A DNA stretch of 64,000 nucleotides from the NCBI GenBank assembly GCA_964591085.1, contig CAZPXH010000008.1:1-64000 (forward strand). The letters run 5' to 3'. Position 1 is the stretch's first letter, and each line of letters begins with the position of its first letter. Shown one piece after another: positions 22,680-31,421 of this stretch. The DNA is from CAZPXH01 sp964591085. GTDB lineage: Bacteria > Spirochaetota > Spirochaetia > DSM-27196 > CAZPXH01. Under the pieces are notes generated by a model, which worked only from the letters and a program-made list of their open reading frames with translations, was not told the origin of the DNA and did not search any database. A program made the translations under genes and the position numbers.

Positions 22680-23936
22680 CTAGAGCGGGCGCTGCAGTAC
22701 CTCGGTAGCCTTGCGCCGAATCTCATCCGGCTGCAATGGCTTGATCAGGTAGCTCTTCACTCCCAGCCGCATTGCAGTAATCACCGCGTCCCGCTTGGAA
22801 ATAGCCGAGAGGACAATGACCGGAACGGTGATCTTGCGCTCGTTCATGGTCTGCAGCACCCGAAAACCATCCAGGCCGGGCATCATCAGATCCAGAAACA
22901 CCAGTCCGTACTTGCCGGCGTCCGGAGTCTCCAGGTAATGGCGCCCATCGGCGTACTGGTCCACGGAAACACCCTCGCCGCCGAAGGTTGCCGCCACCAG
23001 GCCGCGGATGAGTTCGTCATCATCCACAACCGCAATCCGAAGGAGTCCCTCTTCTGTCCCGGGGGCGTGTCCCGGCGCGCGCTCGGTGGAGAAACGAAGG
23101 CTGATAGCATTCACATCCGTGTCCCGGACCTCGTCCCCGCGCAGGAACTCTTCCTGAACGCCTTCTCCCTCCGTGCGGAAGGTTCCAGCCTTCCTTCCCA
23201 GCAGACCTCCAAGCGTGGACTCCAGGTCCGTGGTGATCTCAATCTCCTTCAAGTCGTCACGCCCGGAGAGAAAGTCCCTGACAACCTGCGAGGCAGTGAG
23301 GACCTTGAAGAGTTGCTGCTTGACGTCCGTGGATTCCAGGATGCTCTGGAACAGAGCGGCTAGAGTGATGGAATCGCCGGCAGCAAGATCGATGCTTGTC
23401 ATGATGAGAAGCACCCGCGGAGCGCTAATCTTGTAGAGCGCAAGCAGCTCCGCAATGCGGTAGCGGAGCAACTCAATCTTGTCCTGATTGAGTCCGGCCG
23501 CAACCTCAATGAACAGAACCCCTTCATTGACATGGACCTCAATGATACCCGGGCTCCGGTCCAGCTCAATCTTCACTCCGGTGTGTGCGCTCACAGCGTC
23601 CAGCAATTCGTCTATCCGCACCGGCTTGGTAAGAATCTTCTGAACGTTGAGCCCCGCAAGCTCCGCGAGGGTCTCCCGATTGAGGGCGGAGGCCGTAACG
23701 ATCACCGGGACGTTCCGCGTGTTGGGGTTTGCGTTGCGCTCCTGCAGAATCTCCTGGGCAGTTCCACGGTTGAGCTCCGTATCCATAACAATGAGATCCG
23801 GGAGCTCGGTCCGCATCTTGCTGACCGCTTCAACTGCGGTGGTGGCATTGACTGCGGAGAGACCCACCCGTTCCAGCTTGGGCCCGAGGTAGTCCCGAAA
23901 CAGCGCCGACTCATCTACGAGAAGTACCTTTTTCAC
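22680..23936 (-). CDS. Double-receiver response regulator with a STAS-like middle part
   Basis: A 418-residue protein with a receiver domain at each end and no DNA-binding or enzyme output domain. The first receiver has DES near residue 8, phospho-acceptor Asp52 (LIVMDTELN) and the lysine of LTKPV. The second begins IAVVDDDELIRGLV, with acceptor Asp in FLDLMMPGLDGF and lysine in YLIKPL. Between them, VLFIEVAAGLNQDKIELLRYR and VLLIMTSIDLAAGDS resemble a STAS or anti-anti-sigma fold (inference). Such proteins usually relay phosphate or act by binding partners. No kinase gene is adjacent. Confidence 0.85.
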   Translation of the reverse strand: MKKVLLVDESALFRDYLGPKLERVGLSAVNATTAVEAVSKMRTELPDLIVMDTELNRGTAQEILQERNANPNTRNVPVIVTASALNRETLAELAGLNVQKILTKPVRIDELLDAVSAHTGVKIELDRSPGIIEVHVNEGVLFIEVAAGLNQDKIELLRYRIAELLALYKISAPRVLLIMTSIDLAAGDSITLAALFQSILESTDVKQQLFKVLTASQVVRDFLSGRDDLKEIEITTDLESTLGGLLGRKAGTFRTEGEGVQEEFLRGDEVRDTDVNAISLRFSTERAPGHAPGTEEGLLRIAVVDDDELIRGLVAATFGGEGVSVDQYADGRHYLETPDAGKYGLVFLDLMMPGLDGFRVLQTMNERKITVPVIVLSAISKRDAVITAMRLGVKSYLIKPLQPDEIRRKATEVLQRPL

Positions 23937-23969
23937 TGGAATGTAAACTTATACCCAAGAGGTCCCATC

Positions 23970-24001
23970 GGCCAAGCCGCGCTTGACCGCGGCCAAGCCG
24001 C
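23970..24001. repeat. Direct repeats flanking a TTGACC box before the outer-membrane protein gene
   Basis: GGCCAAGCCGC occurs at 23970-23980 and 23991-24001, 21 bases apart (two helical turns), on either side of TTGACC (23983-23988). The second copy also forms GCGGC/GCCGC arms. This looks like a paired operator around a -35 box, although the matching -10 box is poor (CATAGG, about 20 bases on). Confidence 0.5.
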
Positions 24002-24018
24002 AGCACACCATAGGGATC

Positions 24019-25188
24019 ATGACCACCAGACCAAGATGCTTCCTTGCAGTATTGCTCGCACTTCTCGCCGTTCTGACGCTCCCCGCCCAGAACAGCAGGG
24101 ACATAAGCTCCGGGCCATCCATCTCACCGGGCCTGTACAGTCTCTCCGTTGAGGGAGTTCTGGACACCGGTCTCCAGCTGCTCCCAGCATCCCCCCTGGG
24201 CCTGTTCTACCGGGTTTCGGCGGGCAACAGCAGTGCCAGCTACTACCGGGACAGCGGCCTGAGCTTCCTTGAGCCCGCGGGATACACGGAAGCGCTTGCG
24301 GATTACCGGAGGTGGTACGTGGACGGCGGCGTTGGATTGCGGCAGTACCTTTTTTCAGCTGTGCCGCTGCAACTCATTGTGGACCTGCGCGGCCGCGCGG
24401 ACTGGCACGTCCCGGATGAGGATGCGCCGGGCACCCAGACAGTCTTTGCCGCAGGAACGGCAGACGGCGGTCCTGCGCTTACAGACGCCTCCGGTGGACT
24501 GCGGAACAGCCTGCTCTCTGGCGTCTCCCTTGCCAACAGCACCGAGCCCCGTGTTGCGCAGTCTCCGGGCTACCGGGTGGAAGCAAGCGCAGAGTGGGGC
24601 CCGTCCTGGCTTGCCAACGAGGTCTACGGCTCTTCCAATTTCATCCGCCTGAACGCGGTCGCACAGGCCCTTGTCCCGCTTGCGGAGGCGAATGAGCCTG
24701 CACCGATCCCGTGGTTGCTGACGCTGGGAGTCTACGGAATTGCGGATGAAGCCATTGGGCTGGGGAGCGGTCCGGAGATCCGGAGCATCCCCCTGGAAGT
24801 GCTTTCCAGCTTTGGCGGAAGCAGTCCCCGCGCCGGCCTTGGTGGCACGGTGCGCGGAGTTGAAGACGGACGCTTTGACGCAGCACGCAAGCTGGCAGGC
24901 AGTGTTGAACTCCGACTCACCGCCGGCCTGCTCCGCCCCGCCTCCTCCATCCTCGGTTCCCTCGTTGTACCGGGCGTACTGGTGTTCACGGACGTCGGCT
25001 ACTACGACCGGAGCCTGGAAACCTCGGGGAACTCAAGCGGCACCCTGCTTGCGAGTGGCGCCGGAATCTCGCTGAACCTCCTGGATCTGGCAACCCTGGT
25101 CTTTGGTACGGAGTACCTCTGGTCACCGAGCCAGCTTGATGGCGGGCAGCTTAGTCCATTGGTTGTGGACTTCAGCCTCCACTTCTAG
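24019..25188 (+). CDS. Putative outer-membrane beta-barrel protein
   Basis: A 389-residue exported protein of unknown family. The signal peptide is MTTRPRCFLAVLLALLAVLT followed by LPAQ. The rest alternates polar and aromatic residues in short strands (SLSVEGVLDTGLQLLP, LGLFYRVSAGNSSASYY, GVGLRQYLFSAVPLQLI). It ends in VVDFSLHF, and a terminal Phe on a short strand is typical of outer-membrane barrels recognised by BamA. The start at 24019 was chosen over 23983 because it puts the signal peptide first. The phosphohexomutase gene begins one base after its stop, so they are probably co-transcribed. Function unknown. Confidence 0.7.
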   Translation: MTTRPRCFLAVLLALLAVLTLPAQNSRDISSGPSISPGLYSLSVEGVLDTGLQLLPASPLGLFYRVSAGNSSASYYRDSGLSFLEPAGYTEALADYRRWYVDGGVGLRQYLFSAVPLQLIVDLRGRADWHVPDEDAPGTQTVFAAGTADGGPALTDASGGLRNSLLSGVSLANSTEPRVAQSPGYRVEASAEWGPSWLANEVYGSSNFIRLNAVAQALVPLAEANEPAPIPWLLTLGVYGIADEAIGLGSGPEIRSIPLEVLSSFGGSSPRAGLGGTVRGVEDGRFDAARKLAGSVELRLTAGLLRPASSILGSLVVPGVLVFTDVGYYDRSLETSGNSSGTLLASGAGISLNLLDLATLVFGTEYLWSPSQLDGGQLSPLVVDFSLHF

Positions 25189-25189
25189 G

Positions 25190-26989
25190 GTGACTGCCGG
25201 AATACCAGACGGACAGGGTGAACAAACGCTGATTTCCCTTGCTCGGCGCTTCGCGCAAGATGCCATTCTGTCTTCATCCGGCTGGCGGGCTGTCTGCGCC
25301 GCTGACGGCGGCGAGCACTCCCTCGCGGAGGCCTCAGCGGAGGCAGTGGCGTTTTTCACTTTGGCCGGGTATTGCTTCTGCCGCTGGCTGGACAGGGGCG
25401 ACCAGAGTGACGGGCTCAATGTTCTCCTTGCCTCGGATACACGACCCACGTGCGCTACTCTTCGGTCCGCCGCAGCTCGCGGAGCCGGGGCGGCGGGAGC
25501 GAGGGTCCGGGATGCGGGTGAGATCGGCACTCCCCCATTGCTGTCCTGGAGCCGAACGGCACATGCAACCGGCTTCATCATGATCACGGCCAGCCACAAC
25601 CCCCCGGGCTGGAACGGGCTGAAGTTTGGGCTTGCAGACGGGCGGGTACTCGGCCTGCGGCAAAGCACAGAGCTGCGGGAGGAACTGTGGGAACTGCTGG
25701 AGAGCGAGGCGTCCTTGACGGGCCTTGAGGCGGAAGCTCACCTGTCGCTTGACGCTCCTCGTTCGACGGAACTGGAGCAAAACGCCTCTGAGGCCATATC
25801 GGCGTACCGGGAAGACATTCTGGCCATCGGCGGCAGCAGGGAACGGTCCGAGGTTCCGGTCCTGGGAGAGCTCAACGGTAGCGCCCGAATTCAGGCAGAC
25901 ACCGCCATCCTTCCACTGCTGACATCCGAATGCTCATTCCTCAACTCGGTTCCCGGCACCTTTGCCCACGGGATGGTTCCGGAAGGACCCAATCTGGAGC
26001 CAGCGCGACTCGCGCTTGACCAGGCTGGCGCCGCAACACGGCGTGCAAAGGCGGGGCTCCGGCTTGCCTACGTCCCCGACTGCGATGGGGATCGGGGAAC
26101 CCTGCTGCTATCGAGTGCAGACGGGCCCGCGCGAGCCCTCGGCGCGCAGGAGACATTTGCACTTGCCGTTGCCGTGGGTCTGGACCGGGAGCTGGACCGC
26201 CCGCTGGCTCGTAATGCATCTGCCGATTCGGGCCCGGCGGAACCCCGGCTTGCCGTGGTGGCGAATGGCGCTACCTCCCTGAGAGTGGATGAGATCTGCG
26301 AGACACGCGGGGTTCCCCTGTTCCGCTGTGAAACCGGGGAGGCAAACGTGGTGGCGCGGGCCGATGAGCTGGAGGCGGAGGGATATCGCGTACCGGTCCG
26401 GGGAGAAGGCTCAAACGGTGGTTCCATCATCAGCCCGCTGGGTGTGCGGGATCCTCTGGCTCTGCTGGCGCTCCTGCTGTCCGCGGATGGCGGCGATGGA
26501 ACCGGAATCATGGCGACGCTCGCTGGCATGCCCGGCTGGTCTGGCAGCAGCGCCTACGACGATGCTGCCCTCCTGCGCCTCAAACTGCTTCCGGACGGAC
26601 TTGCGCAATCCGTGGTGAATCGGTGCTCGGACTCCTCCTCCTGGCCGGGCATTACCGAGGGGCCACGGCAGGAGCGGGAGCGGGTGCTGAAACTGTGGTG
26701 GTCCTGCCTCAGCGGGACACGGGAGCTGCCAATGGTCACTCATGACCCGGAAAACTCCGGAGCAGGCCTGCGGATCGTGGCAGTCGGGGAAGATGATCGG
26801 CGGGTTGCCGGTCTGTGGATGCGCCCGAGCCGGACGGAGCCGGTGTTTCGGCTGATGGCGGAAGTCGCCCGGCGCCCAGACGAGAGCCCGGAGGAAGGAG
26901 AGCTGCGGATGCATCAGCTCCTCCGCTGGTTCCGGGCGGAGGTCATTGCGGCGGTAGACGAGCTGGATCGCGGAGCGATAACGCCGTAG
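25190..26989 (+). CDS. Phosphohexomutase (phosphoglucomutase/phosphomannomutase family)
   Basis: A 599-residue alpha-D-phosphohexomutase, which moves phosphate between the 1 and 6 positions of a hexose. Motifs in order: the catalytic serine loop ITASHNPPGWNGLKF, the metal loop VPDCDGDRGTLL, the sugar loop RGEGSNGGSII and the phosphate loop RPSRTEPVFRLM. It is longer than usual, with insertions between domains. The start is GTG 25190, one base after the upstream stop and without a ribosome site, consistent with coupling. Glucose or mannose specificity cannot be read; spirochaetes have several such genes. mutY converges on it with a one-base gap. Confidence 0.88.
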   Translation: MTAGIPDGQGEQTLISLARRFAQDAILSSSGWRAVCAADGGEHSLAEASAEAVAFFTLAGYCFCRWLDRGDQSDGLNVLLASDTRPTCATLRSAAARGAGAAGARVRDAGEIGTPPLLSWSRTAHATGFIMITASHNPPGWNGLKFGLADGRVLGLRQSTELREELWELLESEASLTGLEAEAHLSLDAPRSTELEQNASEAISAYREDILAIGGSRERSEVPVLGELNGSARIQADTAILPLLTSECSFLNSVPGTFAHGMVPEGPNLEPARLALDQAGAATRRAKAGLRLAYVPDCDGDRGTLLLSSADGPARALGAQETFALAVAVGLDRELDRPLARNASADSGPAEPRLAVVANGATSLRVDEICETRGVPLFRCETGEANVVARADELEAEGYRVPVRGEGSNGGSIISPLGVRDPLALLALLLSADGGDGTGIMATLAGMPGWSGSSAYDDAALLRLKLLPDGLAQSVVNRCSDSSSWPGITEGPRQERERVLKLWWSCLSGTRELPMVTHDPENSGAGLRIVAVGEDDRRVAGLWMRPSRTEPVFRLMAEVARRPDESPEEGELRMHQLLRWFRAEVIAAVDELDRGAITP

Positions 26990-26990
26990 C

Positions 26991-27803
26991 TCAGGGAATC
27001 CGGTAGACTTCCTGTTCGGCTACCAGGAAGCCTTCAGCGGAAAGCGCAGATAGTGCTGTGTCCAGCCGGTCTCTCATATCCGGAAGCGATGTTTCCAACT
27101 CAAACCTGCTCATTCCCGGGCTCCGGGCCAGGAGATGCAGGATGGCTCCTCGCGCCTGTCGGACGCTGCCCGAAAATTCTGACTGACGGCTGTAATGCCT
27201 GCTCCGGCGGTTGGCGTTGGTCCCCTCTCGCAGGCTTGCACCGAGGTCCATCAGCGCCCAATACCACTCTCGGGGACGGGACTGGTCCAGGGCCTCCGCG
27301 ATTATCGGGACGATGGCGGAGTCCGGTACGGACTCTTCACCGGGGAAGAAGTAGGTCAGGAAGACCCGGCGAATGTTGGTGTCCAGAAAGACCACCGGGT
27401 GATTGAAGGCAAAGGCCATGATGGCGCCGCTTGTGTACTCGCCAATGCCCGGCAAGCTGCGTAACTCACCCCGGTCCGAAGGCAGCCGGCCGCCGTGCCG
27501 GGTACACACTGCATCCGAGCAGTCCAGAAGGTATCGAGCTCTACGGTTGTAGCCCAGGCCAGACCACTCGGACAGGACCTCCCGGAGCGGGGCGGCGGCA
27601 AGGTCACAGAAGCCAGGCCAACGGGCACGAAATCGATTCCAGTAGGAGATCACCCTGCTGACCTGGGTCTGCTGCAACATCATTTCGCTGAGCCAAACCA
27701 GGTATGGATCCGTTGTGTCCCGCCAGGGAAGCGAGCGGCCGAGGCCACGGTAGGCCTCCCAGACCAGTGCCCGGAACTCGGCGATGGAGGGAGCGTGAGT
27801 CAC
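26991..27803 (-). CDS. mutY: MutY-type adenine DNA glycosylase without Fe-S cluster or NUDIX domain
   Basis: A 270-residue HhH-GPD glycosylase, which in this family removes adenine opposite 8-oxoguanine. It keeps the catalytic Glu (WLSEMMLQQTQVSRV), the hairpin SLPGIGEYTSGAIMAFAF and the catalytic Asp in VFLDTNIRRVF. After DLGASL, where MutY normally has four Cys for a 4Fe-4S cluster, there are none, and the C-terminal NUDIX-like domain for 8-oxoG recognition is missing; a short helical end replaces it. Cluster-free MutY enzymes are known in some bacteria. GTG start overlaps the trpS stop by one base (TAGTG). Confidence 0.85.
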   Translation of the reverse strand: MTHAPSIAEFRALVWEAYRGLGRSLPWRDTTDPYLVWLSEMMLQQTQVSRVISYWNRFRARWPGFCDLAAAPLREVLSEWSGLGYNRRARYLLDCSDAVCTRHGGRLPSDRGELRSLPGIGEYTSGAIMAFAFNHPVVFLDTNIRRVFLTYFFPGEESVPDSAIVPIIAEALDQSRPREWYWALMDLGASLREGTNANRRSRHYSRQSEFSGSVRQARGAILHLLARSPGMSRFELETSLPDMRDRLDTALSALSAEGFLVAEQEVYRIP

Positions 27804-28912
27804 TAGCCAGCCGGCGTCTGTTCGGGCTGCGCCTGCCCTGCGGAGGTGGGGGGCTCGTCTTCACTCCGCCGCTTCTTGCGCGCCTGCTCTGCCTTTCGGC
27901 TGATCCGGTTCCAGGTGGCCGAAAGTCCCATTGCCTTGCGTACCTCCCGCAGTGTCTCCCGTGCAACATCCCGCATACGCTCCGTTCCGTCCACGATGAT
28001 CTCGTCCACGTAGCCGGACCGAGAAGAGACCTCGGCCCTCCGGTCCCGAATGGGATCCAGAAAGGCATTCACCGCCTCAGCCAGGCGATCCTTGACCTCC
28101 ACGTCTCCAACCCGCCCTTCGCGGTACCGGGTCTTCAGGTCATCCACCTCCAGCGTGTTGGGGTTGAACGCATCGTGGTAGACAAACACGGGATTGCCTT
28201 CCACCGTGCCGGGGATGTCAGCCCGGACGCGGTTTGGATCCGTGTACATGGACCGGATCTTCTTCCGGACCGTATCCGCGTCGTCTGCCAGGTCAATTGC
28301 GTTGCCCAGGCTCTTGGACATCTTGGCCTGCCCGTCCGTGCCAACAAGCAGCGGGGTATCTCCGATAAGGGACTCCGGAATCGGGAACACCTCGCCGTAG
28401 AGGTGATTGAAGCGCCGTGCAATCTCCCGGGTAAGCTCGATGTGGGCCTCATTGTCCCGCCCAACCGGCACCAGGTGGGCTCGCGGCATGAGGATGTCGG
28501 CTGACTGAAGCACCGGGTATCCCAGGAGACCGAACGGCATCTCCCGGAGCTGTGCATCGCGGGCCATGTCCTTCAGGGATGGGACGCGCTCCAGCCGTGG
28601 CACCGTAACCAGCATCTCAAAGATCAGGTTCAGCTCGTAGACCTCAGCCACGGCGCTCTGCAGGTAGATCACGCTTCGCTGCGGGTCTATACCACAGGCA
28701 AGATAGTCGGTGACCATCTCCCGGGTGTGCTCCGGAATCCGCTCAATATCCTCCCGGCGGGATTTGGTGGTCAGCGTGTGCAGATCGGCAATCAGGAAGT
28801 GACACTCATACTCGTCCTGCAGACGAACACGGTTCCGGATGGAGCCAACGTAGTGCCCCAGGTGAAGGCGGCCCGTAGGCCGGTCGCCGGTGAGAATGCG
28901 CTTGCGGTTCAT
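27803..28912 (-). CDS. trpS: Tryptophanyl-tRNA synthetase
   Basis: A 369-residue class I synthetase for Trp. Signatures: GDRPTGRLHLGHYVGS at the N-terminus (HLGH), the central PVLQSADILMPRAHLVPVG and an exact KMSKS in GQAKMSKSLGNAI. It ends in a Lys/Glu-rich tail (AEQARKKRRSEDE) beyond the usual end. The start at ATG 28912 was chosen because it begins directly at the family N-terminus; the frame is open further upstream. It follows the AI-2E-type transporter by seven bases and overlaps mutY by one base. Confidence 0.96.
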   Translation of the reverse strand: MNRKRILTGDRPTGRLHLGHYVGSIRNRVRLQDEYECHFLIADLHTLTTKSRREDIERIPEHTREMVTDYLACGIDPQRSVIYLQSAVAEVYELNLIFEMLVTVPRLERVPSLKDMARDAQLREMPFGLLGYPVLQSADILMPRAHLVPVGRDNEAHIELTREIARRFNHLYGEVFPIPESLIGDTPLLVGTDGQAKMSKSLGNAIDLADDADTVRKKIRSMYTDPNRVRADIPGTVEGNPVFVYHDAFNPNTLEVDDLKTRYREGRVGDVEVKDRLAEAVNAFLDPIRDRRAEVSSRSGYVDEIIVDGTERMRDVARETLREVRKAMGLSATWNRISRKAEQARKKRRSEDEPPTSAGQAQPEQTPAG

Positions 28913-28919
28913 TGACCCG

Positions 28920-29972
28920 TCAGCCTGCCCCGTTGGTGTTGGGCGTGGCAACTGTCCGGTCCGCGCGGCCCCCCATGAGCTTGGCAATGAACTCAAGCCC
29001 GGGAACGTTCTCAAAGAGGATCTTCATTGCCACCGTCAGGGGCACGGCCAGGAACAGGCCCGCGATCCCCCAGAGCCAGCCCCATAGCAGCAGTGAGAAA
29101 ACCACCACCACCGGACTGAGATTGAGGCTGTCCCCGATGGCCTTGGGGTCCAGCCCGTTTCCTATCACCAGCTGTGGAACAATCATCGCCGCCGCACCGT
29201 AGATAACAAGGTTCCACTGCGGCGCAAACTGAATGAGAACGAACACGCTGGAAAGCGCGCTTATGGTGATGCTCCCGAGGCTCGGGATCCAGTTGAAAAG
29301 GAAGGTGAGAACGGCCCAGATGAAGGCAAAGTCCACGCCGATGAGGTAAAACAGAAGCCCCACGGAGACCGCGGTCAACAGACTCATCAGGAACTTCACG
29401 GAGAGGTAGCGGGCCACCTGCCGGTTGATGTCTGCAAAAAGCTCGCTGAGGCGGTCATTCCGAGCGTTGGGAAACGCAGCAAGCAGCCGCTCCCGAAAAA
29501 ATCTTCGTTCGGCCAGGATGAACATGAGAAAGATGACAACCAGGACAAAGCGTCCGAGGAAGCCAAAAAAATTTCCGCTTACGCTGACCACGGAGTTGCT
29601 GATCCGCTCCAGGGCGTTGAGCTGGATGAGCACGTCTTGCGGAAGCTGCAGGAACTGCGCCGCATCCGCCAGCAACTGGGTGAAACGCTCCTGGTAGTTG
29701 GGCCACTGTCGCACCAGGGACAGGATGCTTGAGTACAGCACAAGGCCAATGAGAAGGCCAAAGATCACCAGCACCACAAACACCGCCAGCAGCGTGAGGA
29801 CGGCGGGAACACGGTGGCGGTTCATCCATTGGACAAGGGGGTTGAGGATAAAGGACAGAAGAATGGCTACCACCAGCGGTACCATGAACGTGGCGGTCAG
29901 ACGGAAGACGCCGAGTACCGCGATGAACACCAGTACCGTCAGGAGGCTCACAGTTGCACGCGATTCAGTCAT
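28920..29972 (-). CDS. AI-2E/PerM-family membrane transporter
   Basis: A 350-residue multi-pass membrane protein of the AI-2 exporter-like (PerM/TqsA) family: N-terminal helices TVLVFIAVLGVFRLTATFMV and LVVAILLSFILNPLVQWMNR, a large extracytoplasmic loop, then the paired helices and the conserved IPSLGSITISALSSV, and the family segment GNGLDPKAIGDSLNLSPVVV near the C-terminus. Substrates of most members are unknown, and a link to autoinducer-2 should not be assumed. It lies between the REC-PAS regulator and trpS in the long minus-strand run. Confidence 0.88.
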   Translation of the reverse strand: MTESRATVSLLTVLVFIAVLGVFRLTATFMVPLVVAILLSFILNPLVQWMNRHRVPAVLTLLAVFVVLVIFGLLIGLVLYSSILSLVRQWPNYQERFTQLLADAAQFLQLPQDVLIQLNALERISNSVVSVSGNFFGFLGRFVLVVIFLMFILAERRFFRERLLAAFPNARNDRLSELFADINRQVARYLSVKFLMSLLTAVSVGLLFYLIGVDFAFIWAVLTFLFNWIPSLGSITISALSSVFVLIQFAPQWNLVIYGAAAMIVPQLVIGNGLDPKAIGDSLNLSPVVVVFSLLLWGWLWGIAGLFLAVPLTVAMKILFENVPGLEFIAKLMGGRADRTVATPNTNGAG

Positions 29973-30005
29973 CGGACATGTCCGGGTGGAGTATGGGGGC
30001 CTGAG

Positions 30006-30782
30006 CTAGTTGGCGACAAGCCTGCTGATGTCAAAACAGATGGCTATCAGCTCCATCACGTTGTCCCCGGAGTCCAGCACCGGCATGACCGAGCATGCCA
30101 GTGTTCTTTTGCCATCAGCTCCGGTCACCGCAATGGTGCCGCGCCAGCTCGCACCGCCGACAACGGTCCGGAAGATGCTACCGGGAACGTCCACGCCCCC
30201 GTATTCGCGCAGCACGGTTCCCACCCGCTCACCAAGCAGTTGCTGGGTCTTCACACCCAACAGCAGTGCTGCCCGGGAGTTGGCGTAGGTGATGCTGCCG
30301 GCCGGGGTCATCTTCAGCACACCGCAGCTGAGGTCCATGGCCTGTCGGTACTCCTGCAGAAGCTCGCGCTCCATTGCCAGGTCCCGCTCACTTCGGGCCT
30401 CGCGTGCCACCCGCTCTACGGAGGAGAGCAGCTGGTCCGCGTCAACCGGCTTCTCAATGAAGTCGTCAACACCAAGACGAATTGATTCCTTGAGGTTGGA
30501 TTTGTCCGCGCGCCCGGTCAGAACGAGAATCCGGCAGCTCGGGCTCGCCTGCTTCATCTCCCAGGCAAGGTCCAGCCCGCTTGCAGCCCCAAGAACCAGA
30601 TCCAGCAGAATCACGTCCGGCTCAAAGTGACTGAACGCGGAAAGCGCCTCCTCCCGGCCGGAGGCGGTGTGGACCTCCCGGAACCGCCTCCGCAGGATGG
30701 AGGCAAGCGTCTCCCGGGCGCCCGGATCGTCCTCAACGTACAGAATGCTTGTCTGTTCAAGTCTCGTTTCTATTGCAGTCAC
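30006..30782 (-). CDS. REC-PAS response regulator
   Basis: A 258-residue regulator: a receiver domain (residues about 13-125; acidic pair in LYVEDDPG, acceptor Asp61 in VILLDLVLG, lysine in FIEKPVD), a short helical linker (ARSERDLAMERELLQEYRQA) and a PAS domain (GVLKMTPAGSITYANSRAAL; TIAVTGADGKRTLACSVMPV). No DNA-binding or enzyme domain follows. Its start overlaps the upstream kinase-like gene by four bases (ATGA), so the two are almost certainly made together. Output is probably by protein contact. It sits directly downstream of the pyruvate dehydrogenase genes. Confidence 0.88.
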   Translation of the reverse strand: MTAIETRLEQTSILYVEDDPGARETLASILRRRFREVHTASGREEALSAFSHFEPDVILLDLVLGAASGLDLAWEMKQASPSCRILVLTGRADKSNLKESIRLGVDDFIEKPVDADQLLSSVERVAREARSERDLAMERELLQEYRQAMDLSCGVLKMTPAGSITYANSRAALLLGVKTQQLLGERVGTVLREYGGVDVPGSIFRTVVGGASWRGTIAVTGADGKRTLACSVMPVLDSGDNVMELIAICFDISRLVAN

Positions 30783-31336
30783 TGTTCGTACCCCCAGATT
30801 CCGCTGATCTCACGGCACCGCAGTCTGAGCCCAGGGCCGTCTGCGGGATCCCAGCCCGGAAGCAGCTCACCAATGACCCGTCGCGCAAGGCGGTCCGGTG
30901 TCTGCTCATCAGCCACGGGGCTCAATACCTCGAATTGTAGTATAGCCGTGGCCTTGTTGAAAGGCCGTTTAAACGAAATTGCTGCCGATTGCGCCGTTAC
31001 AGGAACTGCAGCCGCATAGTTCAGCATCGCCAGGGACAGGCGCCGAGAAACACGAATCTCAGCACTGGAGCCACCCGCCGCACCGGAGTCCGCCACTTCA
31101 AGTGCAACCTCCCAGCCCCGGAGCAGCCCTGCCAGCTCGCAGACACGGGAGAGCTCCGAATCCGGGGAAGAGATAACGTCACTGGGATTATAGCTCCGTG
31201 CCAGGCGGCCCCAGTCCTGAGCCGCCTCCCTTATCATCTGGAAGCGGGAATCACCGGAGACGGGCAGTTCCTCTTCCATGTCGGTCGCCAGGAGGCTGAG
31301 CCGGTTTGCCGGCTGCGCAAGCGCGTGTACCACCAC
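30779..31336 (-). CDS. Small decayed histidine-kinase or phosphotransferase-like protein
   Basis: A 185-residue protein I do not recognise as a named family. Near its start, VVVHALAQPANRLSLLATD resembles a HisKA H-box (H-E-L-R-x-P-L), keeping the His and Pro. In the second half, RRLSLAMLNYAAAV matches the position of the kinase N-box helix and DGPGLRLRCREISGIWG that of the G2 box (GLGL...REI...HGG), but the Asn and Gly-rich ATP contacts are lost. That is the pattern of ChpT-like phosphotransferases or degenerate kinases. It overlaps the REC-PAS gene by four bases. GTG 31336 is the only standard start, although the kinase-like frame (LAAYTLRGRLFR) continues upstream without an ATG, GTG or TTG. 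Confidence 0.6.
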   Translation of the reverse strand: MVVHALAQPANRLSLLATDMEEELPVSGDSRFQMIREAAQDWGRLARSYNPSDVISSPDSELSRVCELAGLLRGWEVALEVADSGAAGGSSAEIRVSRRLSLAMLNYAAAVPVTAQSAAISFKRPFNKATAILQFEVLSPVADEQTPDRLARRVIGELLPGWDPADGPGLRLRCREISGIWGYEQ

Positions 31337-31421
31337 GCGGAAGAGCCGCCCCCTTAGCGTGTAGGCCGCAAGCTGCTCAGACGCCGAGAGATCGCTGGAC
31401 GCGACCTCCCGGGGACCCTGC

